A stretch of DNA of 64,000 nucleotides, taken from NCBI GenBank assembly GCA_963812795.1, contig CAWEWG010000007.1, forward strand, positions 868,001 to 932,000, written 5' to 3'. The notes beneath the pieces were generated by a model. The model saw nothing but the letters and a program-made list of their open reading frames with translations, did no database searches and was not told where the DNA came from. Every line of letters begins with the position of its first letter. Position 1 is the first letter of the stretch. Made by a program: the position numbers and the translations under genes. Shown in pieces: positions 46,125 to 55,162 of this stretch. The DNA is from Hyphomicrobium_A sp963812795 (GTDB lineage: Bacteria > Pseudomonadota > Alphaproteobacteria > Rhizobiales > Hyphomicrobiaceae).

Positions 46125-46519
46125 TGTGCGACGCACAGCGGCTGCGTGAGGAACTAGCTCACGTCGGCAACGACGTTGAGGCGCTGGACCGTACGCTGAT
46201 TGCGCTCGGTTACCAGGGCGACCTCAAAGCGGTTCAGCCGCGCGGCAACCGCATCGTGTTTTTCGCCCGCGACGAGCTACGAAGATTTTTGTTGGACGAA
46301 CTGCGGAAGGCCGATGGTCCGGTGTCAAGCCGCGACCTTGCCGAGGCGATTATTACGCTAGAAGGCAAGGATGCGCGCGACCGTCGCTTGCGCAACGATA
46401 TGGTCAAGCGGGTGGGTAAGAGCTTGAAACTGCTGCGATCGCAAAGGTTGGCAATGAGTGCGCGCGACGAAGCCGGCCGTTTTGCGTGGTGGCTAGCATC
46501 TGCGAAAATTCAATCTTGA
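46067..46519 (+). CDS. Hypothetical protein with coiled coil and winged-helix-like part
   Basis: A 150-residue protein starting MGEPYANTISGLLRKRSEL. Residues 10-45 form a coiled coil; the rest (RDELRRFLLDELRKADGPVSSRDLAEAIITLEG, then LRNDMVKRVGKSLKLLRSQRLA) reads like a winged helix-turn-helix. It could bind DNA, but no family name can be given. It begins inside the unrelated tail of the truncated GT2 gene, consistent with incoming DNA. A weak EcfG-like site (GGAAC-N18-CGTC) lies at 46019-46045. Confidence 0.6.
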   Translation: MGEPYANTISGLLRKRSELMCDAQRLREELAHVGNDVEALDRTLIALGYQGDLKAVQPRGNRIVFFARDELRRFLLDELRKADGPVSSRDLAEAIITLEGKDARDRRLRNDMVKRVGKSLKLLRSQRLAMSARDEAGRFAWWLASAKIQS

Positions 46520-46557
46520 GGATCGGCCGCAAGGCGGGATGCTGTTTGCTCATGAGC

Positions 46558-46657
46558 AAAGCTGACATTCACAGCTACACGGTCGATGCCCGCTCCTGGC
46601 CCGTAGCGGACCTCGCAGCTCTCGCGCATCAATGTCCGCTTCTGACCCAAAGCAGAC
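46558..46657. repeat. Dispersed palindromic repeat (GTCCGCTT...AAGCAGAC type)
   Basis: Begins with AAAGCTGACATTC (46558-46570) and ends with TGTCCGCTTCTGACCCAAAG-CAGAC (46633-46657), an imperfect palindrome. A related unit (CCGCTCCTGGCCCGTAGCGG) lies between. The same words recur at 55163-55216 and partly at 56695-56722. Confidence 0.65.
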
Positions 46658-46713
46658 TTCGCCTCGAAGCAAGTGTGACCAGCCTTGGCTGATGGCGTCG
46701 CCGGCTGTGTGTG

Positions 46714-46929
46714 TCACTCGTTGCCCTCATATTTGAAGGATACTCGGACCTTTGTCCGGTAGGCTTCCACCTTGCCATCCGTGATCACCAAGTCCTGCTT
46801 AACGACTTCCGCTATGCGGAGCTCACGCAAGGAATGCGATGCTGCCTCTACGGCTGCCTTGGCCGCACTTTCCCAGGATTCTGTGCTGGACCCGATCAGC
46901 GTAACGACCTTGTAAACGCTATCCGTCAT
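46714..46929 (-). CDS. Dodecin flavoprotein
   Basis: A 71-residue protein beginning MTDSVYKVVTLIGSSTESWESAAKAAV at ATG 46929 with a perfect GGAGG nine bases upstream. The helix SLRELRIAEVVKQDLVITDGKVEAYRTKVRVSFKYE completes the dodecin fold, a 12-mer that stores FMN/riboflavin in bacteria. It is complete and likely functional, one of several small stress-type genes in this accessory stretch. Confidence 0.93.
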   Translation of the reverse strand: MTDSVYKVVTLIGSSTESWESAAKAAVEAASHSLRELRIAEVVKQDLVITDGKVEAYRTKVRVSFKYEGNE

Positions 46930-47180
46930 TTGAACCTCCGTTGACCAGTGAGGCTGAACACCCTCGCGCAGGGAGCGGGCCACGCCGGTGCAGTATGGAC
47001 CTTTTTTTGCGTGTAGGCGCTCAGTGCTGCTCCGCGACGCCAGCACGACGACCCCCGGTGCCGGGCCCGATTCCGCCCCTGCGGGCGGGCACAGCCTGCA
47101 CTGAAGCTAGTTGTCGATGGAAGGTTCCTAGTATCGACCACGCAAAGCCTTCTATTGAAGGTTTCGGCCGGCGATACCAC

Positions 47181-47802
47181 ATGTGCTACGTGCCAAAGAA
47201 CGCTCGGTTTATTACACCCTCCGCACCTGTTTTGAAGTCCACTCCGCCCAGCGATGGCGGTTGGCTTCACGAGGTCAAATTCGACGGCTGGCGCGCTCAA
47301 CTGCACAAGTGCGGCGATGAGGTCAGTGATCTTCACCCGCAATGGCCACGACTATACCCGACGCTTCCCACAATCCGCGACAGCCTGCTGAGCCTGCCGG
47401 CACGATCGGCGATCAATCGATGCCGAGATCGTCGTATGCGACGGTGACGGCAAGCCCGACTTCAACGCATTGATGGAAGGCCGCGCCGGCCATTTGTGTG
47501 CGTGGTGCTTCGACCTGCTGGAATTGAACGGCTACAGGGAACGAAAGCGCGCTCTTATCGACCGCAAGGCAATGCTGCGACAGCTGCTCATCAAAGCCGA
47601 CGATCATGTGTTGCGGTACTCAGATGAATTTGCGAACGCGGAGAAGCTGCTGGCGGTCGCTACCGAAGCAGGGGCTTGAGGGCATCGTGTCAAAGAAGGC
47701 CACCCAACAGTACGTCTCAGGCAAGAACGTGGGCTGGATAAAGGTCAAGACGGCGTCGTGGCGCGAGGCGAAGCGTGGTCGGTGGGAGTTATTCGAAATA
47801 AG
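47181..47802 (+). pseudogene. ATP-dependent DNA ligase, broken by frameshifts
   Basis: The ligase N-terminal adenylation domain is recognisable in pieces: FITPSAPVLKSTPP, then WLHEVKFDGWRAQLHK with the nucleotidyl-Lys motif KFDG, TIRDSLLSLPARSAI, then in the next frame EIVVCDGDGKPDFNALMEGRAGHL and ERKRALIDRKAMLRQLL, then GLEGIVSKKATQQYVSGKNVGWIKVK. At least four single-base changes separate them, one at GGGG near 47672. The C-terminal OB-fold is missing. This resembles the short LigD/LigC-like ligases of NHEJ systems, but there is no ku gene. Confidence 0.85.
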
Positions 47803-48033
47803 GCTCTCGGTAACTAAGCGACCATGCCGCGCAACGAATCTGTCGTACAGTGGGTTTAACTACATGCTCACGCAGCACCGAGCCCGCCCCAGCTCTGCGG
47901 GCTTTGCCTCCCTAGTCGAGTCATCGCGTCTTGTTGCGCGTGTGAGGATTGATCGACAGCTCGGGACATAAGCGACCGCCGAAGGTCGCACTGCCTCTGG
48001 CAGCTTCGCGCTAGCCGCGCCATCTGGAATCGC

Positions 48034-48429
48034 ATGCAACGCCCGTCTCTAGAGGGGCGCTCAATCCTCGTCGTCGAGGATGAGCCCCTAATCGTCATGG
48101 ACATCACGCAAGCGTTCGAAGCTACCGGAGCGGCGCTGACGACCACGAACACGCTCAAGCACGCTCTGATCCTCGTGGAGCACGACGGACTATCCGGCGC
48201 CATCCTCGATCATGCGCTTGGGGGTGAGAACAGTTCGCTGCTTTGCGCTCGTCTCAAGGAGCGCGGCATCCCATTCATGATCTACAGCGGGCACACCACT
48301 ATCGAAGGTCCGTGCAAAGACGCGTTGCACATTTCCAAACCTGCCGCCGATGGTGCGCTTGTCAAGGCGATGGAGGGGCTGATCCGGGGTGACGCCAGCC
48401 CCGACCAAATTAAGTCCTCCGCTGGATGA
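48034..48429 (+). CDS. Single-domain response regulator (receiver)
   Basis: The 131-residue protein is a lone receiver domain: acidic pocket in VVEDEPLI, phospho-acceptor Asp in AILDHAL near residue 59, Ser in YSGH and Lys in ISKPA are all present. There is no output domain. It stands about 430 bp before a frameshifted HisKA_2 sensor kinase on the same strand, its likely partner. Such stand-alone receivers often act in PhyR/EcfG stress signalling (inference). Confidence 0.88.
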   Translation: MQRPSLEGRSILVVEDEPLIVMDITQAFEATGAALTTTNTLKHALILVEHDGLSGAILDHALGGENSSLLCARLKERGIPFMIYSGHTTIEGPCKDALHISKPAADGALVKAMEGLIRGDASPDQIKSSAG

Positions 48430-48445
48430 GCACGGCGGATCGGCG

Positions 48446-48631
48446 ATGAATACCGTGTCGTGGAAAATGCGATCCATGGACTACGTAAGCATGATCGTGA
48501 CCAGCGACGTGGAAGTATTCGACCGCGCCGCAATGGAAGCTGACATTGTCGCTCGCACGACTGACTTAATGCTTCTTCGGCAGCGCATGATCGAACTCGA
48601 ACGCACAGTTGTGTCTTTGCGACCGTCTTAA
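48446..48631 (+). CDS. Small hypothetical protein
   Basis: A possible 61-residue protein from ATG 48446 (MNTVSWKMRSMDYVSMIV), mostly helical with a C-terminal coiled segment (VARTTDLMLLRQRMIELERTVVSL). The start overlaps nothing. I do not recognise it. Composition is coding-like but evidence is thin. Confidence 0.4.
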   Translation: MNTVSWKMRSMDYVSMIVTSDVEVFDRAAMEADIVARTTDLMLLRQRMIELERTVVSLRPS

Positions 48632-48661
48632 GAGCGGATCGCGTTGGACTTGAACGCAAAC

Positions 48662-48683
48662 GGCGCCCCGACCTACGGGCGCC
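48662..48683 (+). terminator. Possible hairpin terminator
   Basis: GGCGCCC (48662-48668) pairs with GGGCGCC (48677-48683). No clear T-run follows, so this is a weak candidate. It lies between the small gene and the sensor kinase. Confidence 0.35.
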
Positions 48684-48859
48684 GCCGGTGTTCGGAAGCG
48701 CCTGCGTCGGTGTCGGAAAGCCTGGACAGCGAGGATGGGGCCACGCCGTCCAAGCCCGTTGTTCTCCGCCGCCCACCGTTCGCCGGCCGTGCTGGCGGGC
48801 GTTCGCGGCCAATTGTCTAATAGCGCACCGTCAGCCGCCATCTGCTGTAAGGTGTGTTC

Positions 48860-49920
48860 ATGAGCGACATCCAGCCATTCGCGACAATTGAAGATGGGCG
48901 GGCGCTGGCCCAGGCGATCGTTGACACCGTACGCGAGCCGCTGCTCGTGTTGGACAAGGACCTGCGGGTCGTTGCCGCCAGCCGATCGTTTTACGAGACG
49001 TTCCAAGTTGATCCCAGCGATACGCAAGGCCGGCTGCTCTACACATTGGGCGATGGGCAATGGGACATCCCAACCTTACGGACGCTCCTGGAAAAGATTC
49101 TGCCGGAGCGCTCGGTGCTCGATGGTTACGAGGTCGAGCACGAGTTCCCCGACCATCGGCCACCGCACCATGCTGCTTAACGCGCGCACGGTTTTCACCG
49201 TGAGCAAAGCGCAGACCGCGCTGCTGTTGGCGATCGAAGATATCAGCGAGCGGCGCGCGCACGAGCGGGAGCTGGAGCATCTGCTGCGTCAGAAGGAGCT
49301 GCTGTTAGAAGAAATGCAGCACCGCATCGCCAACAGCCTGCAGATCATCGCCAGTATTCTCCTGTTGAAAGCGAAAAGCGTTCAGTCGGACGAGACGCGT
49401 GGCCACCTGCAGGACGCCCACAAACGGGTGTTGTCAGTCGCCGCCGTGCAGCGACATCTTCAAGCGTCGGGTCGTGGCGAGCCGATCGAGGTCGGTCCCT
49501 ACCTAACGAAACTGTGTGCTGCACTGGCGCAGTCGATGATTGGGGAGAGCCGCCCGGTGTCACTTACGGCCGAGGTCAGTGGCGGTACAGTCGTCTCAAG
49601 CGAGGCGGTCAGCATCGGCCTCATCGTCATCGAAAGCGTGATCAACTCCCTGAAACACGCGTTCCCGGAGACCAAGACAGACGGTCGCATTGTTGTCGCG
49701 TATGACACCAACGAGTCTGGCTGGAACTCTGTCGATTGCTGACAACGGCGTTGGCAAACCCCTTGAAGGCGCGGCTGACGCCACATCGGGCTTGGGCACG
49801 AGCATCGTCCAGGCGCTGGCGAAAGACCTCGATGCCAGCGTCGACTTCGCCAGTGATCGCCATGGCACCACTTTGTCCATCAAGCACGAGGCGACTCCGA
49901 CCGCGCGGGCAGTCGCCTGA
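48860..49920 (+). pseudogene. PAS-HisKA_2 sensor histidine kinase with two frameshifts
   Basis: From ATG 48860 the PAS-like N-terminal part reads AIVDTVREPLLVLDKDLRVVAASRSFYETF to about 49147. A CCCC run (49147-49150) then shifts the frame, and the HisKA_2 dimerisation domain follows with the phospho-accepting His in EEMQHRIANSLQII. A second shift near 49720 separates this from the ATP-binding part (SIADNGVGKPLEGA, GLGTSIVQAL). The protein cannot be made whole as written. Together with the upstream lone receiver it looks like a decayed two-component pair. Confidence 0.82.
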
Positions 49921-50229
49921 CACGTCCGCGTCGGTGCAGACTGCCTGCCATGGTCGGCGAACATCCCACACAGAGACACTACCCGGCGACGCCGCGTGGG
50001 GCGTGGAGTGCGTCGCCTATCGGGGTAACAGTAAGGAAGAGGGGGCCCGCAGTAGCAACTTGCGGGCGCGCCGACCCATCTCACCGCACAATTAACCCTT
50101 CTAACCTCCCTCACTCTCCGGGGCGCGCGCATGTGAGGAGGGCGCGAATGCCTTGCAGAACAAAATGGGCATAACTGCGGAACCTTTTGCGTACATCGAC
50201 AGTTCGCTTGGTAACCCTAGGAGGTTCTA
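49921..50229. other. Intergenic region with hairpin and stress promoter
   Basis: This 309-bp gap has a hairpin GCCCGCA/TGCGGGC (50045-50067) and an EcfG-like site at 50179-50204. No gene is visible. Confidence 0.5.
50179..50204 (+). promoter_or_regulatory. EcfG-like promoter
   Basis: GGAAC (50179-50183), 17 bases, AGTT (50201-50204) differs from the EcfG consensus in one base of the -10 part. It lies 26 bp before the ATG at 50230, which also has TAGGAGG. Confidence 0.5.
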
Positions 50230-50499
50230 ATGGCCGTCTACAACAACCCACCCCTTCCACTGGATGATCAGCTTCGGCCGGCCCAAAGCAGGACTAGTTG
50301 GCTTCCTTTGATTGCAGCCTGCATCGCCGCCGTTGTCCTTATGGCGGTCGTGTTTCCTCACAGTTTCGGTATCGTGGGTCTTAATCCGCGGCCTGCCCTG
50401 CAGACTGTCACGGCGCAGCCGACACCTGAGACCGCGGTGGTGGCCCCAATGCCAAGCCCGACCAGCGAGCCGCGACCGACACAGGCGCCGATCCAGTAG
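50230..50499 (+). CDS. Small single-pass membrane protein
   Basis: An 89-residue protein with GGAGG seven bases before the ATG. It has a 25-residue cytoplasmic start, one membrane helix (LPLIAACIAAVVLMAVVF) and a Pro/Thr-rich tail likely in the periplasm. I know no family. The EcfG-like promoter just upstream suggests stress control. The next gene begins 17 bp after the stop, so the two are probably co-transcribed. Confidence 0.65.
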   Translation: MAVYNNPPLPLDDQLRPAQSRTSWLPLIAACIAAVVLMAVVFPHSFGIVGLNPRPALQTVTAQPTPETAVVAPMPSPTSEPRPTQAPIQ

Positions 50500-50516
50500 C
50501 TGCTGTAGCTGTTCGC

Positions 50517-50801
50517 ATGATGGAAACGACGAAACATAGGTCCGTGACGTTCGCACATCCATTTTCACTGGTTGGTGTTGAAGGGACTTATCCGCCGGGC
50601 ACCTACGAAATTTCGGATACGAGCGAACAAATCGAGGGACTGTCCTTCGTCGCTCATCGGCGGACCATGACAACAATCGAGCTGCCCGGCACGAATGGCG
50701 CGCTTATCTCAAGGCAGGTGGTGGAAGTGCATCCAGATGACCTCGCGACAGCGTTGGCGAGGGATGAGGCTGTCACCACGACGCCGGGCGGTGCTTCTTG
50801 A
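50517..50801 (+). CDS. Small beta-rich hypothetical protein
   Basis: A 94-residue protein (MMETTKHRSVTFAHPFSLVG). The core VEGTYPPGTYEISDTSEQIEGLSFVAHRRTMTTIELP is rich in beta strands and reads like a small soluble domain. Residue pattern resembles hypothetical proteins common in Bradyrhizobium-type accessory DNA. Function unknown. It is the second gene after the EcfG-like promoter at 50179. Confidence 0.65.
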   Translation: MMETTKHRSVTFAHPFSLVGVEGTYPPGTYEISDTSEQIEGLSFVAHRRTMTTIELPGTNGALISRQVVEVHPDDLATALARDEAVTTTPGGAS

Positions 50802-50876
50802 CGCGTACTAAAGGCGCCATCGCAAAGGTCTCCACTCTTCGCGTCACACAGGCCGATCCAGTCAGAGGAGAGCTTT

Positions 50877-51053
50877 ATGGCAGAGCACGGAATACGTCCC
50901 GAAGCCGGTCAGCGTCAGGCTCAACAGCCGGAGAAGGCCGGTACGACGCCTAGAAAAGACACGGCCCCCGACGCTGAGGAGCTAGCGAAGCAGGGCAACA
51001 AAGCAGACCGCGCGGTTGCCGACGCTGTCAGCGATCTGGACGGCAACGACTGA
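50877..51053 (+). CDS. Very small acidic, probably disordered protein
   Basis: A 58-residue protein from ATG 50877 with AGAGGAGA six to thirteen bases upstream. It is polar throughout (MAEHGIRPEAGQRQAQQPEK, then DAEELAKQGNKADRAVADAVSDLDGND), with a helical second half. No signal or membrane segment. I do not recognise it; the good ribosome site is the main support. Confidence 0.55.
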   Translation: MAEHGIRPEAGQRQAQQPEKAGTTPRKDTAPDAEELAKQGNKADRAVADAVSDLDGND

Positions 51054-51079
51054 GCAGCAAGCTGTTCCTCGGCGCATAG

Positions 51080-51238
51080 TTCGCGCAGCTGGTCAGGCTT
51101 TTCGAGGCCACGACCAAAGCTCAAATCGAGCGCCCGGTTCGCAGTGAGAGGATAGCGGAGCTGTCGCGGGAACGGATCGAAGCGATGGCCCAGGCAATCG
51201 CCGCAACTAGCGACGACCCGGATGTTCAAGGAGGATAG
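51080..51238 (+). pseudogene. Possible helical gene remnant
   Basis: This frame is open from a TAG at 51077 to a TAG at 51236 and reads LVRLFEATTKAQIERPVRSE and ELSRERIEAMAQAIAATSDD, which looks like real protein but has no start codon. It may be the tail of a broken gene. Confidence 0.3.
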
Positions 51239-51385
51239 ATGCTTCGCCCGCCTTTCCGTTTCTCGTGGATGGAGATCGCCGCAGCCGTAATAATCGTAGC
51301 GGGCGCCTACGGACTGTCGGTGATGTCGACACCACCTGAGAAAACCCCTCAACAGGCCTCAGCTGCACAGACGGTGACGCGCTAG
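51239..51385 (+). CDS. Very small membrane protein
   Basis: A 48-residue protein beginning MLRPPFRFSWMEIAAAVIIV directly after the previous frame's stop, with AAGGAGGA five bases before the ATG. It has a single membrane helix (residues 11-29) and a short polar tail. No family known. The strong ribosome site supports expression. Confidence 0.6.
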   Translation: MLRPPFRFSWMEIAAAVIIVAGAYGLSVMSTPPEKTPQQASAAQTVTR

Positions 51386-51507
51386 ACGACAATCACTGGT
51401 ATGCGCGTTTCCCGCGCGATGAGCTATCGACGATGGGCGGCTTCGCAGCCGCTTTCGGTTCGAAATCGAGGACGAGTTCGGGCATGCCGTGGCCGCGGCC
51501 CCGAGCT

Positions 51508-51533
51508 GGAACTGCGTGCCCTCGCGGGAAGTT
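51508..51533 (+). promoter_or_regulatory. EcfG-like promoter
   Basis: GGAAC (51508-51512), 17 bases, AGTT (51530-51533), the same form as the site at 50179. It lies 34 bp before the ATG at 51567. Confidence 0.5.
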
Positions 51534-51566
51534 CTCTCCTTGGGAAGAAACAAGGAGAAGAAAAAC

Positions 51567-51926
51567 ATGTCCCTCAAATTCATGACCATCGCTGCAGCGC
51601 TTGCTGGCACCACCGCAGCCTTTGCACAGGCTCCTGCTCCGACCGGCGTACAGCCGGGTCAGCCGGGAACTGGTGAGGCTGGTGAGACTTCCGACCGCTC
51701 GCCTGACAAGGCAACGCAGACGCCGCAGAACCAGCAGGACACCGCTGGCGGCAAGACCTCTGACCGCAGCCCCGGAAAGGACGTCAAGGTCGAGCATCAG
51801 CCGGGGGCGGCCGGTACCGCCGGGAGCGAGAGCTCGTCGGAAGGCGCTTCGACGGGTGACAGCGGCGGAAGCAAGACGACCACCCCGTCCGCGACCCCGC
51901 CAGCTTCGTCGGGTAGCAGCAAGTAA
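51567..51926 (+). CDS. Exported low-complexity protein
   Basis: A 119-residue protein from ATG 51567, with AAGGAGAAG upstream. A signal peptide ends at FAQA. The mature part is Gly/Ser/Thr/Pro-rich and contains a duplicated motif, TSDRSPDKAT and TSDRSPGKDV. It is probably disordered and periplasmic. Function unknown. The EcfG-like site 34 bp before the start suggests induction by general stress. Confidence 0.65.
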   Translation: MSLKFMTIAAALAGTTAAFAQAPAPTGVQPGQPGTGEAGETSDRSPDKATQTPQNQQDTAGGKTSDRSPGKDVKVEHQPGAAGTAGSESSSEGASTGDSGGSKTTTPSATPPASSGSSK

Positions 51927-52074
51927 GGTTCAGAGCGCCGTTCCTTGGACATTTTGGCGTTCGTGGCAGCCGCTCCTTCATCCGGGCGGCTGCTTATAGT
52001 CTGCACGTCGTAGCAGCTTGGGTCTGCTGGCGGAAGTAAAGGCCATGGTTGGGCCTGCACTCTAGCCGCCCGAA
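51927..52074. other. Intergenic stretch; no gene seen
   Basis: Together with the region up to 52602 this is a long stretch without an intact gene. It contains only the autotransporter remnant listed next and, at 52449-52470, a CTCCGCTCCTGACCCAAAGG word resembling the dispersed repeats. Confidence 0.4.
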
Positions 52075-52299
52075 ATGCTGCTGTTGAGGTTCCCGTGCCC
52101 CAACCGAGCGATGCTCACCTCTAGCGGTACCGATTTTTTACTCGTCGATGATCTCGAGGGTGTCTGGGGTGAGGTCTCTGGCGGCGTCAACGTCTTCAAC
52201 CCCGGCGCCCAGAGTTCATTGTTCGCCAAACTCGACGTCGCCTTCGGCGAGGATCTTGCAGGCTTTGGCGGCGAGGCCGGCCTTCGCTTTGGCTGGTAA
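52075..52299 (+). pseudogene. C-terminal remnant of an autotransporter beta-barrel
   Basis: The frame ends EVSGGVNVFNPGAQSSLFAK then GEDLAGFGGEAGLRFGW and stop. This is the usual last two strands of an autotransporter/outer-membrane barrel, with the terminal aromatic residue recognised by the Bam machinery. Only about 50 residues of the barrel remain and there is no passenger. It is a gene fragment, not a working gene. Confidence 0.55.
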
Positions 52300-52602
52300 A
52301 GCCGTCGGAAATGCTTCCGGCTCCAAGCGGAGAGTCGCAAGCGCCACGGATAAGTCCGCTTACAAGCCCTGAGCTGACATAGCCAACGCGCAGGCCCCGA
52401 CGTCAGCAATTGGCCCTTTCACCAGACTCTTCGAGCGCCGACGACCACCTCCGCTCCTGACCCAAAGGAGCCCTCCCGGCTGTTTTCGCCGCGGGTTAGC
52501 GTGTCGTTGCAAACATCCAAGTGTTCGGCATTGGCAAGCGGTATTTTATCCAACGGCAAGAAACCCGGTTTAAGCTTTCCAAAGGGTTGATTGATCCATG
52601 CC

Positions 52603-53148
52603 ATGAAGGGTTTGATATTTACAGAGTTTCTGGATTTCGTCGCCGCGGCACATGGCGACGACATGGTCGATGATATCATCGACGATTGCCGGCTGCCCAA
52701 CGGCGGCGCCTACACATCGGTGGGCACCTATGATCATGCCGAGATGCAGGCGCTGATTGCGGCGTTGGCGCAACGCACGCGAGCTCCGGCGCCCGAAATA
52801 TTGGGTCGATACGGACGGCACCTTTTTCACCGATTTGTCGAGTTGTTTCCTGGTTTCTTTGAAAACCGAGTTTGTCTTTTTGATTTCGTCGAGAGCGTCG
52901 AGGGCTACATCCACGTTGAGGTTCATAAGCTCTACCCTGATGCGCAATTTCCTTCGTTTAAAACACATATTCGCGACAGCTCACGCCTTGAGATCGACTA
53001 TCGGAGCTGTCGGCCGCTCGCGCCTTTGGCGGAGGGTCTCATCCTCGGGGCTTCAGATTACTTCCGCGAGCCCGTCAGCGTCGATCAACGACGACATGAG
53101 GATGGTGGCGGCAGTTTTGTGCGCTTTGTCATTCGGCATCTGCAATGA
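52603..53148 (+). CDS. H-NOX haem-based gas (NO) sensor
   Basis: A 181-residue H-NOX protein from ATG 52603 (MKGLIFTEFLDFVAAAHGDD). The proximal haem His is H104 in GYIHVEVHKLYP, and the Y-x-S-x-R haem-propionate motif is complete (Y133, S135, R137 in DYRSCRPL). YTSVGTYDHAEM is also typical. H-NOX binds NO at ferrous haem and changes the activity of a partner protein. The TGA overlaps the next ATG (53145-53148), so it is made together with the GGDEF-EAL enzyme, which is its likely partner. Confidence 0.94.
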   Translation: MKGLIFTEFLDFVAAAHGDDMVDDIIDDCRLPNGGAYTSVGTYDHAEMQALIAALAQRTRAPAPEILGRYGRHLFHRFVELFPGFFENRVCLFDFVESVEGYIHVEVHKLYPDAQFPSFKTHIRDSSRLEIDYRSCRPLAPLAEGLILGASDYFREPVSVDQRRHEDGGGSFVRFVIRHLQ

Positions 53149-55115
53149 ACGATCGTGTTTCGGAGATCTGCGTAGATGAGCGCCTCGCGCGTCTCCAGCG
53201 ACGCGTCGGACGAGAAAGGAAGGCGCGGCTAGAAGCCGAGTCCTTGATCGAGGCAAAATCGCGCGAACTGTATCAGGCCAACCAGAAACTCCTTGTGTTG
53301 GCCGCTGGGCTTGAGGAGCGCGTTGCCGAGCGGACACGCGAGCTACTGATGGAGCATGAGCGCGCAGTGGGGCTCGCTCGCGAGGTCGTGCAGTCAGAAA
53401 AAGAAATAGCTGATCAGGTTCAACGTCTACAGGCAGCTCTATCAAATATGCCCGCGGGCCTGTCGATGTTCAACTCCGAGCTTAAGCTCATCGTCTGCAA
53501 TGACCGATATGCAGAACTCTACGGGCTCCCGCCCGATCTCGTGGCGCCAGGCACGCCCCTGACGGTCTTGATCGGATACGATGATCGCAGCGGAAGGGCT
53601 ACGCCTGGCGATCATGAGACGCAAGATAGGCTGGTCAGCGAACACCTGGCGAAATTGGCGAAACGCGAGCCCTTTACGTATATTCAGCGGCTGAGCGACG
53701 GTCGGAGCGTTCGCGTTACCGTCGGTCCGATGGATAACGGCGGATGGGTGGATGTACACGAGGACATCACAGATCGGCTCCTCCTCGAAGAGCGGGTCGC
53801 CCATCTCGCCGTTCATGATCCGCTCACAGGACTGCCCAATCGCCTTTTGTTGCGTGAGCGCCTTGAGCAAGACCTCGCATCGACTGGCAGTTCAGGAGAG
53901 GTCGCGGTTCTGTGCCTTGATCTCGATAACTTCAAAGAAGCAAACGATGCCTTTGGTCATGCGTTCGGTGACGAACTACTTTGCGCCATATCGCGACGGC
54001 TTGAAACTGCGGCGCAGGGCGCGTTTACGGCACGCGTTGGCGGCGACGAATTTACTGTTGTTCTACCGATCCGCCCTCGCTCGCCGGCTGCGGCCGCGCT
54101 CGCCGATCGGTTGCTTAAAGCTGTCGCGGAGGAATTTGAGATTCGCGGGCAACGCGTCCAAGTAGGCCTCAGCGTGGGGGGCGCCATCTATCCTCGCGAT
54201 GGGACCGATATCACAACGCTTCTCGGCAACGCCGATGCCGCGTTGTATCGTGCCAAGGTCGATGGGCGCCACGCAGTACGATTCTTTGACCGCGACATGG
54301 ACACGCAACTGAGGGAACGGCACTCCCTTCAGCATGATTTGCGCTCGGCCGTCACCAACAGTGAGCTCCTTATCCATTACCAACCACAAGCGACTATGGA
54401 CGGAGTGGTCTTCGGTTTCGAGGCTCTCGTTCGCTGGGATCATCCCAAACTTGGCATTGTGTCACCCGCCACCTTCATTCCGCTTGCCGAGCGCAACGGC
54501 ACGATAGACGCGATCGGCGAATGGACCCTTCGTCAAGCGTGCCGCGAAGCCGCATCGTGGGCCGCGCCCTTGCAGGTCGCCGTAAATCTTTCGCCGGTGC
54601 AATTCCGATACGGCGATTTGGCAAACCTGGTGCACCAAGTCCTATTCGAGACAGGCTTGCCGCCCGAGCGTTTGGAATTGGAGATTACAGAGGGCGTGGT
54701 TATCAGCGACCCGTTGCGCGTTCTGAAAATACTGGGCCGATTGAAGCTTGTTGGCGTGAAGATCGCGATGGATGACTTCGGAACCGGCTATGCCTCGTTG
54801 TCTTCGCTTCAGTCGTTCCCCTTCGACAAGATCAAGATTGATCGAACGTTTATAACGAACGTGGATTCCTGCGCGCAATCGGCTGCCATCGTGCGCTCAG
54901 TGATCGGTCTTGGCGCCGCGCTTGGCATTCCTATCATCGCGGAAGGTGTCGAAACAGAAGGGGAGAGAGCATTTCTTGTTCATGAGGGCTGTCGCGAAAT
55001 GCAGGGTTACCTCGTCGGCCGTCCAGAGCCGATCGAGAGGTATGCGGAACTTACGGGCGGGAGTGGTCACGACCATAGGCCGATCGTATTTGGTAATCGT
55101 CAGGCCCAAGGTTAG
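53145..55115 (+). CDS. PAS-GGDEF-EAL c-di-GMP enzyme coupled to H-NOX
   Basis: A 656-residue soluble protein. Residues 15-95 form a coiled coil (ERVAERTRELLMEHERAV), about 96-215 a PAS domain, then GGDEF (intact motif at 299-303, in ARVGGDEFTVVLP) and EAL (intact at 426-428, in GFEALVRWDHP, with LELEITEG, DDFGTGYASL and AEGVETEGE present). Both catalytic sites look active. Homologous H-NOX-linked enzymes change c-di-GMP levels when NO binds H-NOX and so control biofilm and motility. No membrane helices. It directly overlaps the H-NOX gene. Confidence 0.95.
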   Translation: MNDRVSEICVDERLARLQRRVGRERKARLEAESLIEAKSRELYQANQKLLVLAAGLEERVAERTRELLMEHERAVGLAREVVQSEKEIADQVQRLQAALSNMPAGLSMFNSELKLIVCNDRYAELYGLPPDLVAPGTPLTVLIGYDDRSGRATPGDHETQDRLVSEHLAKLAKREPFTYIQRLSDGRSVRVTVGPMDNGGWVDVHEDITDRLLLEERVAHLAVHDPLTGLPNRLLLRERLEQDLASTGSSGEVAVLCLDLDNFKEANDAFGHAFGDELLCAISRRLETAAQGAFTARVGGDEFTVVLPIRPRSPAAAALADRLLKAVAEEFEIRGQRVQVGLSVGGAIYPRDGTDITTLLGNADAALYRAKVDGRHAVRFFDRDMDTQLRERHSLQHDLRSAVTNSELLIHYQPQATMDGVVFGFEALVRWDHPKLGIVSPATFIPLAERNGTIDAIGEWTLRQACREAASWAAPLQVAVNLSPVQFRYGDLANLVHQVLFETGLPPERLELEITEGVVISDPLRVLKILGRLKLVGVKIAMDDFGTGYASLSSLQSFPFDKIKIDRTFITNVDSCAQSAAIVRSVIGLGAALGIPIIAEGVETEGERAFLVHEGCREMQGYLVGRPEPIERYAELTGGSGHDHRPIVFGNRQAQG

Positions 55116-55162
55116 ACCGCTGGTAGCTAGCTCCCGGCCCCGTACTGCTCCAGTAGTTCCCC

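Noticed and set aside
51168..51200. GGAAC at 51168 as stress promoter for the 51239 gene
   Set aside because: No CGTT-like word at 16-18 bases.
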